A stretch of 64,000 bases of DNA from positions 36,802,501 through 36,866,500 of the forward strand of contig NC_088344.1 of assembly GCF_036884655.1 (NCBI RefSeq), read 5' to 3'. Below, piece after piece: positions 47,238 to 61,849 of this stretch. The notes beneath the pieces were generated by a model. That model did no database searches, was not told the DNA's origin, and was given only the letters and a program-made list of their open reading frames with translations. The DNA comes from Musa acuminata AAA Group (Eukaryota > Streptophyta > Magnoliopsida > Zingiberales > Musaceae). How positions within the stretch are numbered: the stretch's first letter is position 1; each line of letters begins with the position of its first letter. A program made the translations under genes and the position numbers.

Positions 47238-47645
47238 TCAATGGATTAAGGGTGGCTGTGATTGTATTACAAGCGAGTGCGAAACATCAACGTACTTTGA
47301 GACATGTTGACTACCACATGGTGGCAGGTTAGATTCGCCTTCTTCATCCGGTCCCATGTGTTGCTCATGCGGTCTTACTCTAACGAGGGTCGATCCGACA
47401 GATCCAAGATGGTGACTACCTGACGATCCTAAATCTTTCAATGAAAGGGGAAGAGGTTGAACATCATGCGTTGGGGAAACACCTCGAGGAAATGTTGAGG
47501 TTGGTGACAATGGTGATGGTCCACCAATAATGAATATCGGCGATGAGGTGGTGGCCATAGAGGATCTCATCGTTGGCAGTATGGGCAAGGTCGACAGTCT
47601 TGTCGACAAGCTAAGACTTTGAGGCAAGGACGATGGTGAGGTTCT
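47238..47645 (-). pseudogene. Decayed UGT fragment interrupted by a Copia LTR
   Basis: The middle of the UGT at about 30130-30545 is recognisable on the same strand: shifted-frame peptides RGVSPTHDVQPLPLS and HEQHMGPDEEGE match the corresponding frame of the intact gene, and DNA such as TCATCCGGTCCCATGTGT and GGTCCACCA is shared. It is more diverged than the 15-kb copy and has internal deletions and many stops. Homology ends sharply at GAGGTTCT (47645), where LTR-like sequence starts. Both the N-terminal catalytic His region and the PSPG box are missing. Confidence 0.8.
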
Positions 47646-50600
47646 TATGTGATTTTATCTAATTAGATAAGATATATTATAGATATAACTGGATTCTAAT
47701 TATAATTATTAGTTAATAAAAAATAAGTCCAACTATGATAGGATACCCTAGGAGGAAACTTTGATAGAAGCGACTATTTTAATTACTTATCATAGACCCT
47801 TTGCTTGTGTGTATGAAACGATAGGACTTACTATGGAGTATACACACAATGTGTGGAGACATAAATACGCGACATGATTAAGAGATTATAGATTTTTTTT
47901 ATCTCTATTTATTCATGTAAATCAATCAATTAAAGATTACAGATCTTCTCTCGTCTCCCCTTTGTTCCTAAGTCCATCGCTTATATATTGACATCACTAT
48001 AGCTTTCCGATCTAATGATGGTGTACCCGCATATCAAATAAAGATCTTTTGATCACCATCAAAATGTACACATCGTAAATTTGGATTTATTGTTATTTGA
48101 TTTCAGATGTTGACATTAAATTTTTCGTAAAACAATAACATATTATGAGTTTATGCTCAATTGATATCAAACCTATGGTTTTGAAATTAAAAACATTAGA
48201 TCTATTTGTTAACACTTTTCGTTCATGAAAATGTGTTAATTGATTTTTATTTATGATGCATGAATGATTCATCGGTTTTTTTGATTTGCTTTTCTATCAA
48301 GTCCATCTTATCGTCTACTTGCGGGTGATATAAAATTTACCGTATTTGATCGATAGACCGTTGCTAACAACTTGCTATCAGCGATAGTATTGTTAAGGGC
48401 AGCAGCCTCCGATGGTTGCTCGTCCAGTTGTCAATAGCAGTTGCGCATCGCTACATGTGGCAGTTGTAGTAGCACCACTACTAGACGCCTAAGGCTATGC
48501 ATAGGTGGTGACTGCACATAGTGGTCGTAGACGACGGTTGTGGTGCTTTGCATAGGTGGTGATCACACCCTGCACATGCGACGATTTCGCATAATGACAA
48601 CACCCATACCTTGCACAATGGTTGCAAACGACTGTTATGACACCTCATGCACGACGATAATCACACTTAGTGCAATGGGTGCAAAAAGGGAGATTACGAT
48701 TTTCTTTTGACTAAAAAAATAGTTTTACCCCTAATAAATAAAATAATTTCGATTTGTGTCCTTAAATTTTACCTTTCGTTCTTGCACTTCGAAAATTATA
48801 AATTCTTATTTTATATCCTAAGTGAGAATTATAATTTTCCCTTTCTGAAATTTAAGATTTCTGATTAATGTCCTTAATTATAAAATTAATTAATTTAAAT
48901 TATTTTAATTAAATACTTTGATCTAACCGATCATAATTATATTTGTTATTACTGGATTGGATTTAGATTCGATCAATCAAGTCTTGATCAAATTAAAAAA
49001 AATTATTTTTTTATTTTGATCGATTTTAAAGTTTTAACTAATTTAATTGGGTTAATATTTAGTCCAATTCTGAGTTTGTCTAATTAAATAAGATTGATTA
49101 GTATAAGGGTTCAATACAAAATTTTAAAAATGCATATAAATTATTATTATTTTGATAGTTTTCTCATATAATATAATATTCTACATATGATAAATAAAAA
49201 TCTAATTATTATTTTTGGATATTTGTTTGATTATTCACATAAAGATATAATTTATGTTTCATCATGATTACAATTATCATATAAGTTTTTCTTTATACTA
49301 AATAATGTTCAATAATTATTATGATTATTATTTTATTAGTGAATTATATCGATATAAATTAGATTAAAAAATTTGATAAATATTATTTATAACTTATATA
49401 TCTAAACTTTATCTTACCCTACCAAAGTAATAGATTTAGGCTTATGGAAAATACTTTATAATAATTTTTTTTATCATTTATAAGATATTTTAAATTATAT
49501 TTTATATTATTGTATTGGTCTTATACCCGCCAATAACTTATAAAATTATATTAATAAATTAATTTTAAATGATATTAAGAAATTAATATTTATAATGACA
49601 TATGATTATGAGATTTAAATAATTTTAATTTAAAATTTATTTTGAATAATTATATGATGAGGTAGGATGATGTTGTTTAGGATATTCTTATAATTTATAA
49701 TTATATACAAAAAATATAGCAATACTATTTCACGCGTATGGTAACAATCTATCATAAATAATTTTATGTGAACACTTGATATGTCAATATTTTATCCAAA
49801 TATGAAATAGAGATGATGTCAATAGTTCAACATTATGAAAAAAACTCAAAGTATTATTTTATTATAGTGGTATTTTCTTCATTTCAATCTTATAAATGTT
49901 CATACTTTTTAGAATAAATTATTATAAATGGCTTGAGCATATATAATTGATACTAGGTGCATTTGACTTTGATCAAATTAGTTGAAAGGATCATAAACTA
50001 AATTACATAAAAAAATGATAATTAATAAAAAATGTCTAAAAGACTTAATTTTATAATAATTACTAATAATATTTAGATTTCATTATAGTATATAATTATC
50101 ATAATAAAAATATTTTAAAAATTAATTTAAATTTAATGATAAGTCATTGGCCTACATATTAATGAAAGAACTAATTAAAATTCAGTATAATAGTATTTGA
50201 AGAATTCAAGATTATATCCCCAATATAACAAACTTATAAACTTAAGAACATTGAGCATGATTGCAATTAAGTTTTTTTCTTATATAATTTTTTCTTAATC
50301 CTCTTTCTCATAGTTTAATTTATTTAAAATTTACTATAATAAAATTAAGGATAAATAAAACTTAAATGAGCCAACTAGTATATGTGTTTAGAAAGAATTA
50401 AGATTAAAATATAAAAGACTAATAATATTTTGGGTATTACTCAAAGAGTGGGTAACAATAAAAGAAAATTAAAACGTAAATCAATTAAGTTTATAAATAC
50501 TATATAAACTCATAAAAGGAAAATATTTATAGTAAAATACTACTTCTATGACAAAAAAGGTCATATTAAGAATGACTCTAGAGTTTGGTTAGAAAGGAAA

Positions 50601-51236
50601 AGGTATAATTTTGCTCTTTTGTATGTTTTATAAATCACTTGAGTTTATAAATACTACATAAATTCATAAAAGGAAAATATTCATAGTAAAGTACTACTTT
50701 TGTGGTAAGAAAGGTTACGTGAAAAAATACTATATAGTTTGGTTCTAAAGGGAAATGTATAACTTTGACATTTTATATATTTCAAATCAAATATTATATA
50801 AATTCTTTTCTAATACTTAGTGGATTGATTCTGACGCTTCAACATATGTTACCAAAAATAAGTATTTATTTTAATATAAAAAGTAAAAGAGAATAAATTA
50901 TTTATTGGTATAAGGAATTATCTTAAAATGAAAGTGATAGTAGTTGGTACTTATCGCCTATGCCTAAAGATGATTTATTTAATGGATCTTGATAATACAT
51001 GTTATGTTCTTACAATTTTAAAATTTTGAGTTTTTTACTTAGAATTATTAGGATATTACTTCTCTTTTAGTGATGATAAACTTAGTATAATTTAATAAAA
51101 TTAACCTTTCAATTTGATATTATTATCTATACAGAATTAATGTGAATCTTGAGTTTATAACAACCTTATAATCAAATATTTGGATAAATTATAGTTTTAT
51201 AAACTCCTTGAGATTATATATGCTTATATCTACGAG

Positions 51237-51297
<61 letters not shown>

Positions 51298-51300
51298 ATA
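47646..51300 (+). mobile_element. Decayed Ty1/Copia element: 5' LTR, gag and protease remnants
   Basis: An LTR at 47646 to about 48155 matches the LTR-like stretch at 28398-28625. TGATATCAAACC just after it resembles a tRNA-Met primer-binding site (TGGTATCAGAGC). A GC-richer stretch at 48390-48700 and then AT-rich sequence follow. Near 50538-50590 a gag CCHC zinc knuckle is recognisable by its KKGH core with Cys changed to Tyr or Ser. A second, diverged copy of the same knuckle lies at 50691-50745. A protease-like site (W-I-D-S-D-A-S-T) lies at 50821-50845. Polymerase is missing here. Dead element. Confidence 0.65.
51242..51295 (+). repeat. (TA)n microsatellite
   Basis: Twenty-seven TA units at the right end of the Copia remnant. 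Confidence 0.95.
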
Positions 51301-52049
51301 AAGAGAGATTTTTTATCACTTTTATAGATAACCTATTAAGATATGACTATATATCTAATTGTATGATGTTATTGATATTTTGAAGTGTACATAAAAGAAG
51401 TCGAGAGATAATTAGATAAAAAATTATAATTATTAGTTCTGATAGGTGTGATAAATTTTATGGTAGTTATGATGAATCTGATTATAATTATGATATTTTT
51501 AAAAATATTTCTTATATTTATTTTTCTCATATGGTAAGAAAATAGAGCCTAACAAGGTAAACATTTTCATTGATCTTTTGGTTCATTGTTGATATTTCTC
51601 AATCTTCTATCCCCACAATAATTTGTATTGATGAGCCAGAACACGACAACAATTTCCTTGGTTTAGCATTGCATATTATCGGAATAGCCAAATCATTGTA
51701 AACTATGTGTTGGAGCATTATGCAACTTATGGGTAATTGGAAAAGCTTTCAGGTGCCTCTTCCATCTCGTTCTTCCCTCCTGGAAATGAGAGGTAATGAA
51801 GAAGAAGTCTATCTGTAGTAGAGGAGGGGAGAAGAAGCATTCTAAGGAAAAGATCGAATCGAACCGATCCATCCGATCCGATTCCTTTTTGAATTCATTC
51901 AATCCCATCAAAAACCGTAACGTTCAATCCGATTCATTCATTTTTGAATTCATTTAATCCTAGCACAATAGTCATCCTTATTAGAAGCAAACTTTGACAG
52001 CAGACGTATAAGGAAACCTCAAATACATTCCGACTCCAAGATGATGTCT
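51301..52049. other. Spacer downstream of TPS-C
   Basis: Contains the terpene synthase exon-6 scrap at 51675-51755 and otherwise low-complexity GA/AT-rich sequence (CCGATCC repeats near 51860-51960). No gene recognised. Confidence 0.4.
51675..51755 (-). pseudogene. Terpene synthase exon 6 fragment
   Basis: About 80 bp matching the 3' half of exon 6 of TPS-C on the same strand: TAGCCAAATCATTGTAAA, then a GCAT-containing stretch, then GGGTAA-TTGG/CCGG-AAAGCTTTC. No other exon lies beside it. It shows that another TPS copy once stood left of TPS-C. Confidence 0.7.
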
Positions 52050-54545
<2,496 letters not shown>

Positions 54546-54618
54546 TATTTGGTTTGATTACTTGTAGAATGAAACTTAGAATGGGGTTAAGGTTTTTTGG
54601 GGATGCAAGAAGGATCTC

Positions 54619-54634
54619 TTATATATATATATAT
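54619..54634 (-). promoter_or_regulatory. TATA box of TPS-C
   Basis: A TATATATA run about 75-90 bp upstream of the ATG at 54545, followed by AAGAGATCC. It is absent from the otherwise matching upstream sequence of pseudogene TPS-D. Confidence 0.55.
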
Positions 54635-54814
54635 GGAGTGGAACTTGTTGACGTGATATAGCACGGTCGGCACATCTCTATCTGCTTTATGGTTTTCACT
54701 CCATGCATATACGCGTGTACTAACGCAATGACACAAACAAAACACGTTGGAACACCATGATATCTTCCAGGGGACAAAGAAGTCACCCCAGTAAGAGGCT
54801 GCATGACTCACGTG

Positions 54815-55375
54815 TTCATCTATATTGAGTAGCAATTAGCTGGAATCGTCCCAACTGCTCGTGGATCGTCTCTCGGTGGGCGCCACGATGAACGATGAAT
54901 AGTGATCCAGCAAACGAGTGGTCAATATCACTTGCGTCGTTTGGCAAAGACACAGTGGCAGTCTCATGTACTGAGCATATAGCGCCAGCCAATGAGGGTT
55001 GCCCACATGTCGCTTTTACGAAGACCCTGGAGCTTCGAGTTGTAGAGCCCTCTTGGATTCCGAGATCTAATTGCGTCGAAAAGGACGGCGACATTTGGCT
55101 CCGTACCCACGAAATCATGTGCAAAACATGGGAATTAATCGGGTTGCGTGGCCATTGCCCGCCTACCTCAACCCACAACAAATTATTTGCAGTCTTAGCC
55201 TTCCTTCAACATGGGGTATGTAAGTGAAATATATCATCAATTCAAACTTTAACTATTTTTTAATCTATTATTATATCATGAGATCATTCAAATGTGATCC
55301 CCCTGTGATTTGATGATGTTGCCATTGGATGTGATTAAGATCGTTCACCAACTTGGGAATGCTAACTCGGGTTTA
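54815..55375 (+). repeat. TPS spacer repeat R1+R2, copy 1
   Basis: Upstream of TPS-C. R1 (about 54825-55150) carries GCTGGAATCGTCCC, CGAGTGGTCAATATCACTTG, CGTCGTTTGGC and ATAGCGCCAGCCAATGAG. R2 (about 55180-55375) carries AAATTATTTGCA, AAGTGAAATATATCATCAAT and GATTTGATGATGTTGCCAT. Related copies lie at 57490-57870 (R2), 58500-58805 (R1, inverted), 61960-62800 (R1+R2) and 63155-63660 (R1, inverted). It is cluster spacer DNA duplicated together with the genes and may hold promoter elements. Confidence 0.8.
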
Positions 55376-56934
55376 ACCCGAGCCTATTCCCAACTCGAGT
55401 TACCAGTTCTAAAGTATTACTCTCAGTTTTCATTTGGTGTCATTATTTTTCTTTAATATCCTAATTCATCATCGTCAGTGCCTTTTGTCCGATCACCTTA
55501 AAATTGTCTTGCTTCAATTTCGTAATGGTTGTCCCCATCACATCCATCTCATCATAGTCACTATTGTCCCGTTGCTTCAACCATATCGCTTCTATGGCCA
55601 CCTCCTTCCCATCTTTTATCTTAGATGACCATCTCTTTGACCCACCATCATCCACGATATCATCTCTTCCTCTATCTGTCACGCCCTTAATTAACTCTTA
55701 TCTACTGTTGTCAGTGGAACGCGTGCGCATAATGTCCGCGGCAGATACATTATTCTACGTCGATGATAAGAAACCGAATAATGTCAATAAGATGATAGGC
55801 GAAAAGTGGGGTTCACCCTCGATCGTTCTGCTCTCATCCGTCGACCAGTAAATTCGGTTGAATGTTGATGCCAAATGATGATGGCAAATTCAAGAAACCC
55901 AAATGATGAGCAAAGGAGAAGCAGAGTAAATGTAGGACGCAATAAGAACACAAGAAGAAGACAACCGGCGAGCATATCCCTTCCTTTCCCAACTCAATCA
56001 CTTGGTATTTTTTTAATGACTGATGGCAACCCTAATAAACGTGAAAATTGCCATTACGAAGATATCTTCATAGGATAATAAATTCAAGTAAAAAGAATAT
56101 ATATACGCACAAATTCTAAAAGATTATGATTTGATTATACTATAGATATCTCATGTATTATTAGGTTTTGGTAGGATGAGAATGTAAAAAGATATTATGG
56201 TTGCGTTTTAGAGAGAATGAGAAAAATATAAGAAAAAATCTTGATGAGAGGTATAAGGGAATTTGTTTCTGGGTTATGGTTAATTCAAGTGAACTTATAG
56301 CTTGTTCTCATATGATAGAAAATTGAAGTTTTCTCGATGGATATAGATGAGAAATGTTAGATCATATAAATTCGTGTGCACTATTTTTTATTTGCGTGAT
56401 CATCGAATATCTTTTATATTAAAAAAATTAAGATTGTTGTCAAAACTAATAATATTTTATGAATTCGAGTACTAGATTATTAAAAATTAACATATACAAA
56501 AATTAATATCGTTGAGATGAGAATGTTGAGGTCGATATACAAAATTATTAAAAATATATTCTTTTTTGTTGAATAATTAAGTATAGCCTAGATAGAAGAA
56601 AAAGATCATTTAAGATGCTATCATTTTGATCCTAACGACGGTCTATATGTTTGATAGCAGAAATACCAATCGATCGATCAATCATTTTTGGAGGGATTCG
56701 CATCCGAAGTGAGAAAATGCTAAGCCCTATATTTGGCTAATTGGATCGAAAAGTAAATAAATTTGACTATAATTTTTTGTAATTTTAGCAGCAAAAAGTC
56801 AATTGATCGGTCAATCAATCAATCAATTTTGGACGCAAGTGGCAAGATGGGTACAAATCATGAATTAGATTCCTGCGTTATTATAACAAGAGCTTGGAAT
56901 GAACATTCAAAAGGATATTAACTCGTGAGACATG
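55376..56934. other. Spacer, nothing recognised
   Basis: Mixed composition to about 56080, then AT-rich. Several short open frames on both strands, none with a recognisable product. Confidence 0.35.
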
Positions 56935-57378
56935 CAACCTCTTAGTGAATGGGTATATGCAGCTGGACTCAACCATAAAGGGCGAAGAAAGCAGATAGAG
57001 AGATGTGCCGACCGTGCTATATGACGTCAATACGTTCCACTCCCTAACCCCATTCAAAGTTTGATTCTGGAAGTAATCAAACCAAATAATGTCTCTCCAA
57101 ATCCTCCATGTCTTTTGTGACGCCACACTCCATACAGTCACTCACAATCAACCATACAGTTGATTTGTATTTTAATCTCTCTCTCTCTCAGAAAGCAGGT
57201 GGCTTACGCCTTGGAGCTTCCACTGCATTGGCGGATGCATAGGTTACACACCAGGTGGTTCATAGAAGCGTACCAGAGGGATGCCACCATGAACCCTCTT
57301 CTACTTGAACTGGCTAAGATGGACTTCAACATGGTTCAGGGCATCTATAAGAGAGAACTCAGTGAAGCCTCAAGGTAG
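56935..57378 (+). pseudogene. Terpene synthase pseudogene TPS-D (promoter, exon 1 and exon 3 pieces)
   Basis: Inverted relative to TPS-C. Its upstream part matches the TPS-C promoter (GAGATGTGCCGACCGTGCTATA) but lacks the TATA stretch. Exon 1 starts at about 57090 (ATGTCTCTCCAAATCC) and has lost its middle, including RRX8W. The intron 1 donor side and (CT)n follow, and the sequence then jumps straight into exon 3. From about 57190 to 57378 it encodes an intact stretch [17 protein letters not shown] to YKRELSEASR and then stops. Exons 2 and 4-7 are gone. The break at CTCTCTCAGA looks like a microhomology deletion. Confidence 0.85.
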
Positions 57379-57489
57379 CAGGAAAGCTAAGAGTGCAAAT
57401 AAGAGCCCTCAACTGCGTGCGTCACTGTTTTTTTTGCCTTATTTCTTTTTTCCTTTTAATTGCTGATTTGGGCTCTTAGCTTGTGCCGA

Positions 57490-57870
57490 CAACAAATTAT
57501 TTGCACTCTTAGCTTTCCTGCTACACGGGGGAATGTAAGTGAAATATATCATCAATTCAAAATTTAACTATTTTTTTAATCTATTATTATATCACGAGAT
57601 CATTCGGATGCGATCCACGTGTGATTTGATGATGTTGCCATCGAATGTGATCAAGATCATTCACCAATTTGGGAATGCTCCAGCCTAATCCCAACTTGAG
57701 TTACGATATAAACATTGGAACATTAAGTCATTTGTCAAACCGATGACAATTGATCTCACAAAAATTATATTAAAATATTAGCCAGTATTATGTCATTAGA
57801 GAAACTTAGCTACTAGTGTCAATAATAAAATATTGCTCTCAATTCTCATAAAATATTTTTATGTTTTTAA
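57490..57870 (+). repeat. TPS spacer repeat R2, copy 2
   Basis: Closely matches 62350-62720 and, more distantly, 55185-55375. Its start (TTTGCACTCTTAGCTTTCC) is the reverse complement of sequence at 57376-57405, forming a short inverted repeat at the end of pseudogene TPS-D. Confidence 0.75.
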
Positions 57871-58074
57871 TACCCTAAATGTATTTTATAATTGTCAATA
57901 TCTTTTTCTCCCTTTGTAGCAGTGGAAACACTCATATCATCTTCTATTTGAGTGGATATTATCGATCATCTCAATTTTTTTTTATTTTTTGTTCAACTAC
58001 TTTTATGTTATAATGGTCGTCTTTATCCATTTTATGAGGTTTCCTCATTTTCATTTCATCATGATCATTTTCAT
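57871..58074. other. AT-rich spacer
   Basis: Links R2 to the minisatellite; similar to 62720-62860. Nothing else recognised. Confidence 0.3.
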
Positions 58075-58470
58075 GTTGTCACTTCCATCTTATTGTTTCG
58101 CTTTGATCATATTATTTGAATGTAGATAAGATGTGTATACTGTAGATGTAGATAAAGATAAGAAGAATGTAGATCATATTATTTGATCTATATTATTGTT
58201 TCGCTTTGGTCATGTTGTCACTTCCATCTTATTGTTTCGCTTTGATCATATTACTGTAGATAAAGATAAGAAGAATGTAGATCATATTATTTGATCTATA
58301 TTATTGTTTCGCTTTGGTCATGTTGTCACTTCCATCTTATTGTTTCACTTTGATCATATTACTATAGATAAAGATAAGAAGAATGTAGATCATATTATTG
58401 TTTCGCTTTGATCATATTGTTTCGCTTTGATCATATTGTCACTTCCATTTTATATATAATTGAATGTAGA
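58075..58470 (+). repeat. Minisatellite, three to four imperfect units of about 108-140 bp
   Basis: Units contain GTCACTTCCATCTTATTG, TTTCGCTTTGATCATATT, GATAAAGATAAGAAGAATG and TAGATCATATTATT. ACTTCCAT recurs at 58081, 58220, 58328 and 58441, giving spacings of 139, 108 and 113. No coding role. Confidence 0.85.
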
Positions 58471-58499
58471 TAAGAAGAATGTAGATAAATATGTGTATA

Positions 58500-58805
58500 C
58501 TGTAGAGCATGTCCCATGATATATATATCATTGAATGGGACATGCTTGTTGAATAATAGCACAGTATATTGTGTACCTTCTAATTGCCATGCTTTGCTCA
58601 TGATTTCGTGGCACGACCCCGGTAGATCTGGGAATCCAAGTGGGCTCTTCAACTTTCAGCTCCAGTGCCTCATTGGCTGGCGCTATATGTTCAGTACTTG
58701 AGACTACCACTGTCTTTCTTTGCCAAACGACGCAAGTGATATTGACCAGTCGTTTACTGGTGCACTATTCATCGTGCATCGTGGCGCTCACCGAGATACC
58801 ATACC
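58500..58805 (-). repeat. TPS spacer repeat R1, copy 2 (inverted)
   Basis: Reverse-oriented R1 with CATTGGCTGGCGCTATA, CAAACGACGCAAGTGATATT and CATCGTGGCGCTCACCGAGA. Closest to the inverted copy at 63155-63440. Confidence 0.8.
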
Positions 58806-59310
58806 GTTGCTATAAGTCAGTACGGCCTGGTCCACGAATCGATGTCGGGAGTCTTCGATTGGTTAAGTTGGATGACGAGGCCAGTCGGGCTCTCACGACG
58901 GGGGGTTGATCAGTGTTTCTTGGTCTGAGCGCCGTCTATGCTGAGCCGCGTCTCTCCGTCTCCAGGGTAGTTGCAGCTCGCCTTCGTATACTGGATGACG
59001 ATTCTCGGGTTGAGATGCTCGCGGCTCGAGAGTGGCCGCTTGCCTGCAAAAATGGCCTTCGTCGGGTGATTCCCAACTTTGGCCTTTCCGATAAGCAAGT
59101 CAGTAGTTGGTTCTTCTTTTTTTCCCCTTATTTTTTTTGACCGGATATCGGCCATGGGCTTTCTACTATTGTACGAGGGTCGGTCGCACGCGGGCTCGAC
59201 ATGGCGGCTGATCCTCAAGGGATGAGAAGGTACTGTGCGGCCGTCGTCCCGAGACACGCGGAACGATGCCAGACGACGGTGTCCCGAGCTTCCGAGACGG
59301 GACATGCCAA
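58806..59310 (+). mobile_element. GC-rich LTR-like retroelement fragment, copy 2
   Basis: Matches the element at 3110-3840 in opposite orientation, best over 58913-59110, where a stretch reading CKNGLRRVIPNFGLSDKQV parallels CKNSLRRVILDFGPSDEQV of copy 1. That both keep one frame may hint at former coding sequence or simply at few indels. The left edge cuts into R1 and the right edge into a Copia gag fragment. Ends and target duplication not identified. Confidence 0.6.
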
Positions 59311-59860
59311 ATAGCGTCTTCCACGTCTATAACCATGTGGATTTCTGCTATAACTTCTTCCACGTTTTTCTTATTTTTCAGTAACAAATGCACCAAAAGA
59401 AGATTTACCATGTTCTTTCCTTCTAGCATCTTTATTTAGCAGATTGTCTTTAATTATATCTATAGTTAGAGTCCCATCTAGCGTAGAGTTACAAATTGTC
59501 ACCACATACGTTTCCCAACATTTTGGTAAAGAGTTGAGAAGTAATAATCCTTGTGTTTCATCATTTATATTCATTTTTATAACAACCAATTTGTTGGCAA
59601 AACTCTGAAATAGATTTATGTGCTCAACAATATTATCATTATCTTTATACTTCAAATTTAGAAGCCTCGTGAGGAAAGAAATTCTATTTCCCATTGTTTT
59701 TTCATAAAGAGATTTTCTAACCTTTGCCAAATAACATCAGCTCTTTCATTATAAATATGTTCATGTAAATTTATATCGATGCATCTTCTAATATAAGGTT
59801 TATCTTTCGTTTTGATGAGCTTATACACATCTAAACAATAAAACAGATTTTTCATCGTAC
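59311..59860 (-). mobile_element. Copia-type gag fragment
   Basis: On the minus strand, two overlapping frames encode parts of a retrotransposon gag of the UBN2 type: segments with YNERADVIWQ, FLTRLLNLKYKD, INLFQSFANKL and LLLNSLPKCWETY are typical. One frame shift separates the first quarter (around 59700) from the rest. It is better preserved than the Copia remnants at 26-28 and 47-51 kb, so it is a different, younger insertion. No LTR, protease or polymerase is attached. Confidence 0.75.
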
Positions 59861-59900
59861 TCCTCGTCGATATGTCGGAGTTGAAGCTGTCGGTAAGATT

Positions 59901-60236
59901 CTAAAAAGAGCCATGCAGAGCTTTGCTTCCATGCCTAGAGCCTATGTTTAACATCTTCCCTTTGTTGCTTGTGCCGCTTGTTAGGTTGTTCCAGCACCTG
60001 AGAGCTACAAAACTGCGGATTTCTATCGGCACAGAGATAGATTCAAACAGCGGCTTGCCTGGGAGATCACTTAGAGAAGGTGGAGTAGCATTTGCTGATG
60101 ACTGATCTTTATGAACACAAGCTTCTGAGACTTTGAATAACATGTGCTTGCAGAGAGTCATATTGATGTTGTGAAGAGCTTCTTGTCGCCAACGAAGGTT
60201 TCGATGGTGACAACTTTTGCCCGCAGCAAAGGCCAT
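59901..60236 (-). other. Open frame of unknown origin (111 codons)
   Basis: An uninterrupted minus-strand frame, MAFAAGKSCHHRNLRW... to ...HGSKALHGSF, with normal-looking codon use and no low complexity. I do not recognise it. It lies between a Copia gag fragment and a long AT tract, so it may be part of a transposon or a captured gene fragment. No partner exon was identified. Confidence 0.3.
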
Positions 60237-60302
60237 TACATCAAACGATAATAATCTAAAATTTTTGAACCTCTTGTATTTATAAATTAAGGATAAAGGA
60301 AA

Positions 60303-60929
<627 letters not shown>

Positions 60930-61849
60930 TGTTCTTCTGGACATTTCAGATGGGTTGTAAATGCAATCGACAAAATTCCAGGGTACATGAAGTTGTGTTT
61001 TCCTGTGGTCTTCAACATTGGAAAACGATGCAGGATATAGAGTCACGAAGGAGAAAGGCTTGGACATAATACCCTACCTAAAGAGCGCCGTAATATATAC
61101 AGCATTAATTTGTTTTCTTTCTTGTCTTACACATCAACCACCTCATACCTTTCTTATCAGGACTATTCTTCTTGGTTCAGTGGGCAGATGTATAGGCTTT
61201 ACAAAGCATCTGCAAATACCAAGATTTTGCGGGATGGTCGTCTATGATTTATAGGCTTTACAATGATTTGACTACGTCAAAAGGTGTTAGAGCTAGCCTC
61301 AAAAAATTTACCATAAGGTAATTTTGGCAAAGCAAATTACTATTGCAAAAGAGGGACAATTATAAATGCATGTTTCTAGGCAATAAAACATCCGAAAATA
61401 CTAAACAAGAAAAATCAAACTATAAGTCCAAACTATTTAATTGAGTATGAACTTAAACCAAAGCAAACACTTAGGTTTTTCTTATGGTGCCACTTAAGGT
61501 ACCTCTTGTGGTATATCTGACTTCAAAGCCCAGACCCTTATTTATAGTTCCAAGACGAGATAACAAGTCTGATTTTCCCGATGTAGGACTATGGAACTTG
61601 CCAAGTACGATCAATGCAACACACACGCAATGTAATATCTCCTCTGTGTCGTTGTCTTTTGTTCTACAGGTCGAGCTGGCGAGAGACGATGTGCCGAAAT
61701 CTATCCAGTGCTGAAAGAACTGATTAGGGCCAATTGGAGAGCACTAAATGGAGATCGTACACTTTATCTCCTCCGCTGGAAGAATACTTCAAGATGGTGA
61801 TGGAGAAACTAAGAATCAAGTCGTGTTATTGTTCGTCCAACTTATCGAA

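Noticed and set aside
58075..58470. Regularly spaced repeats considered as a CRISPR-like array
   Set aside because: Units are long, imperfect and without unique spacers, and the sequence is plant nuclear DNA; it is a minisatellite.
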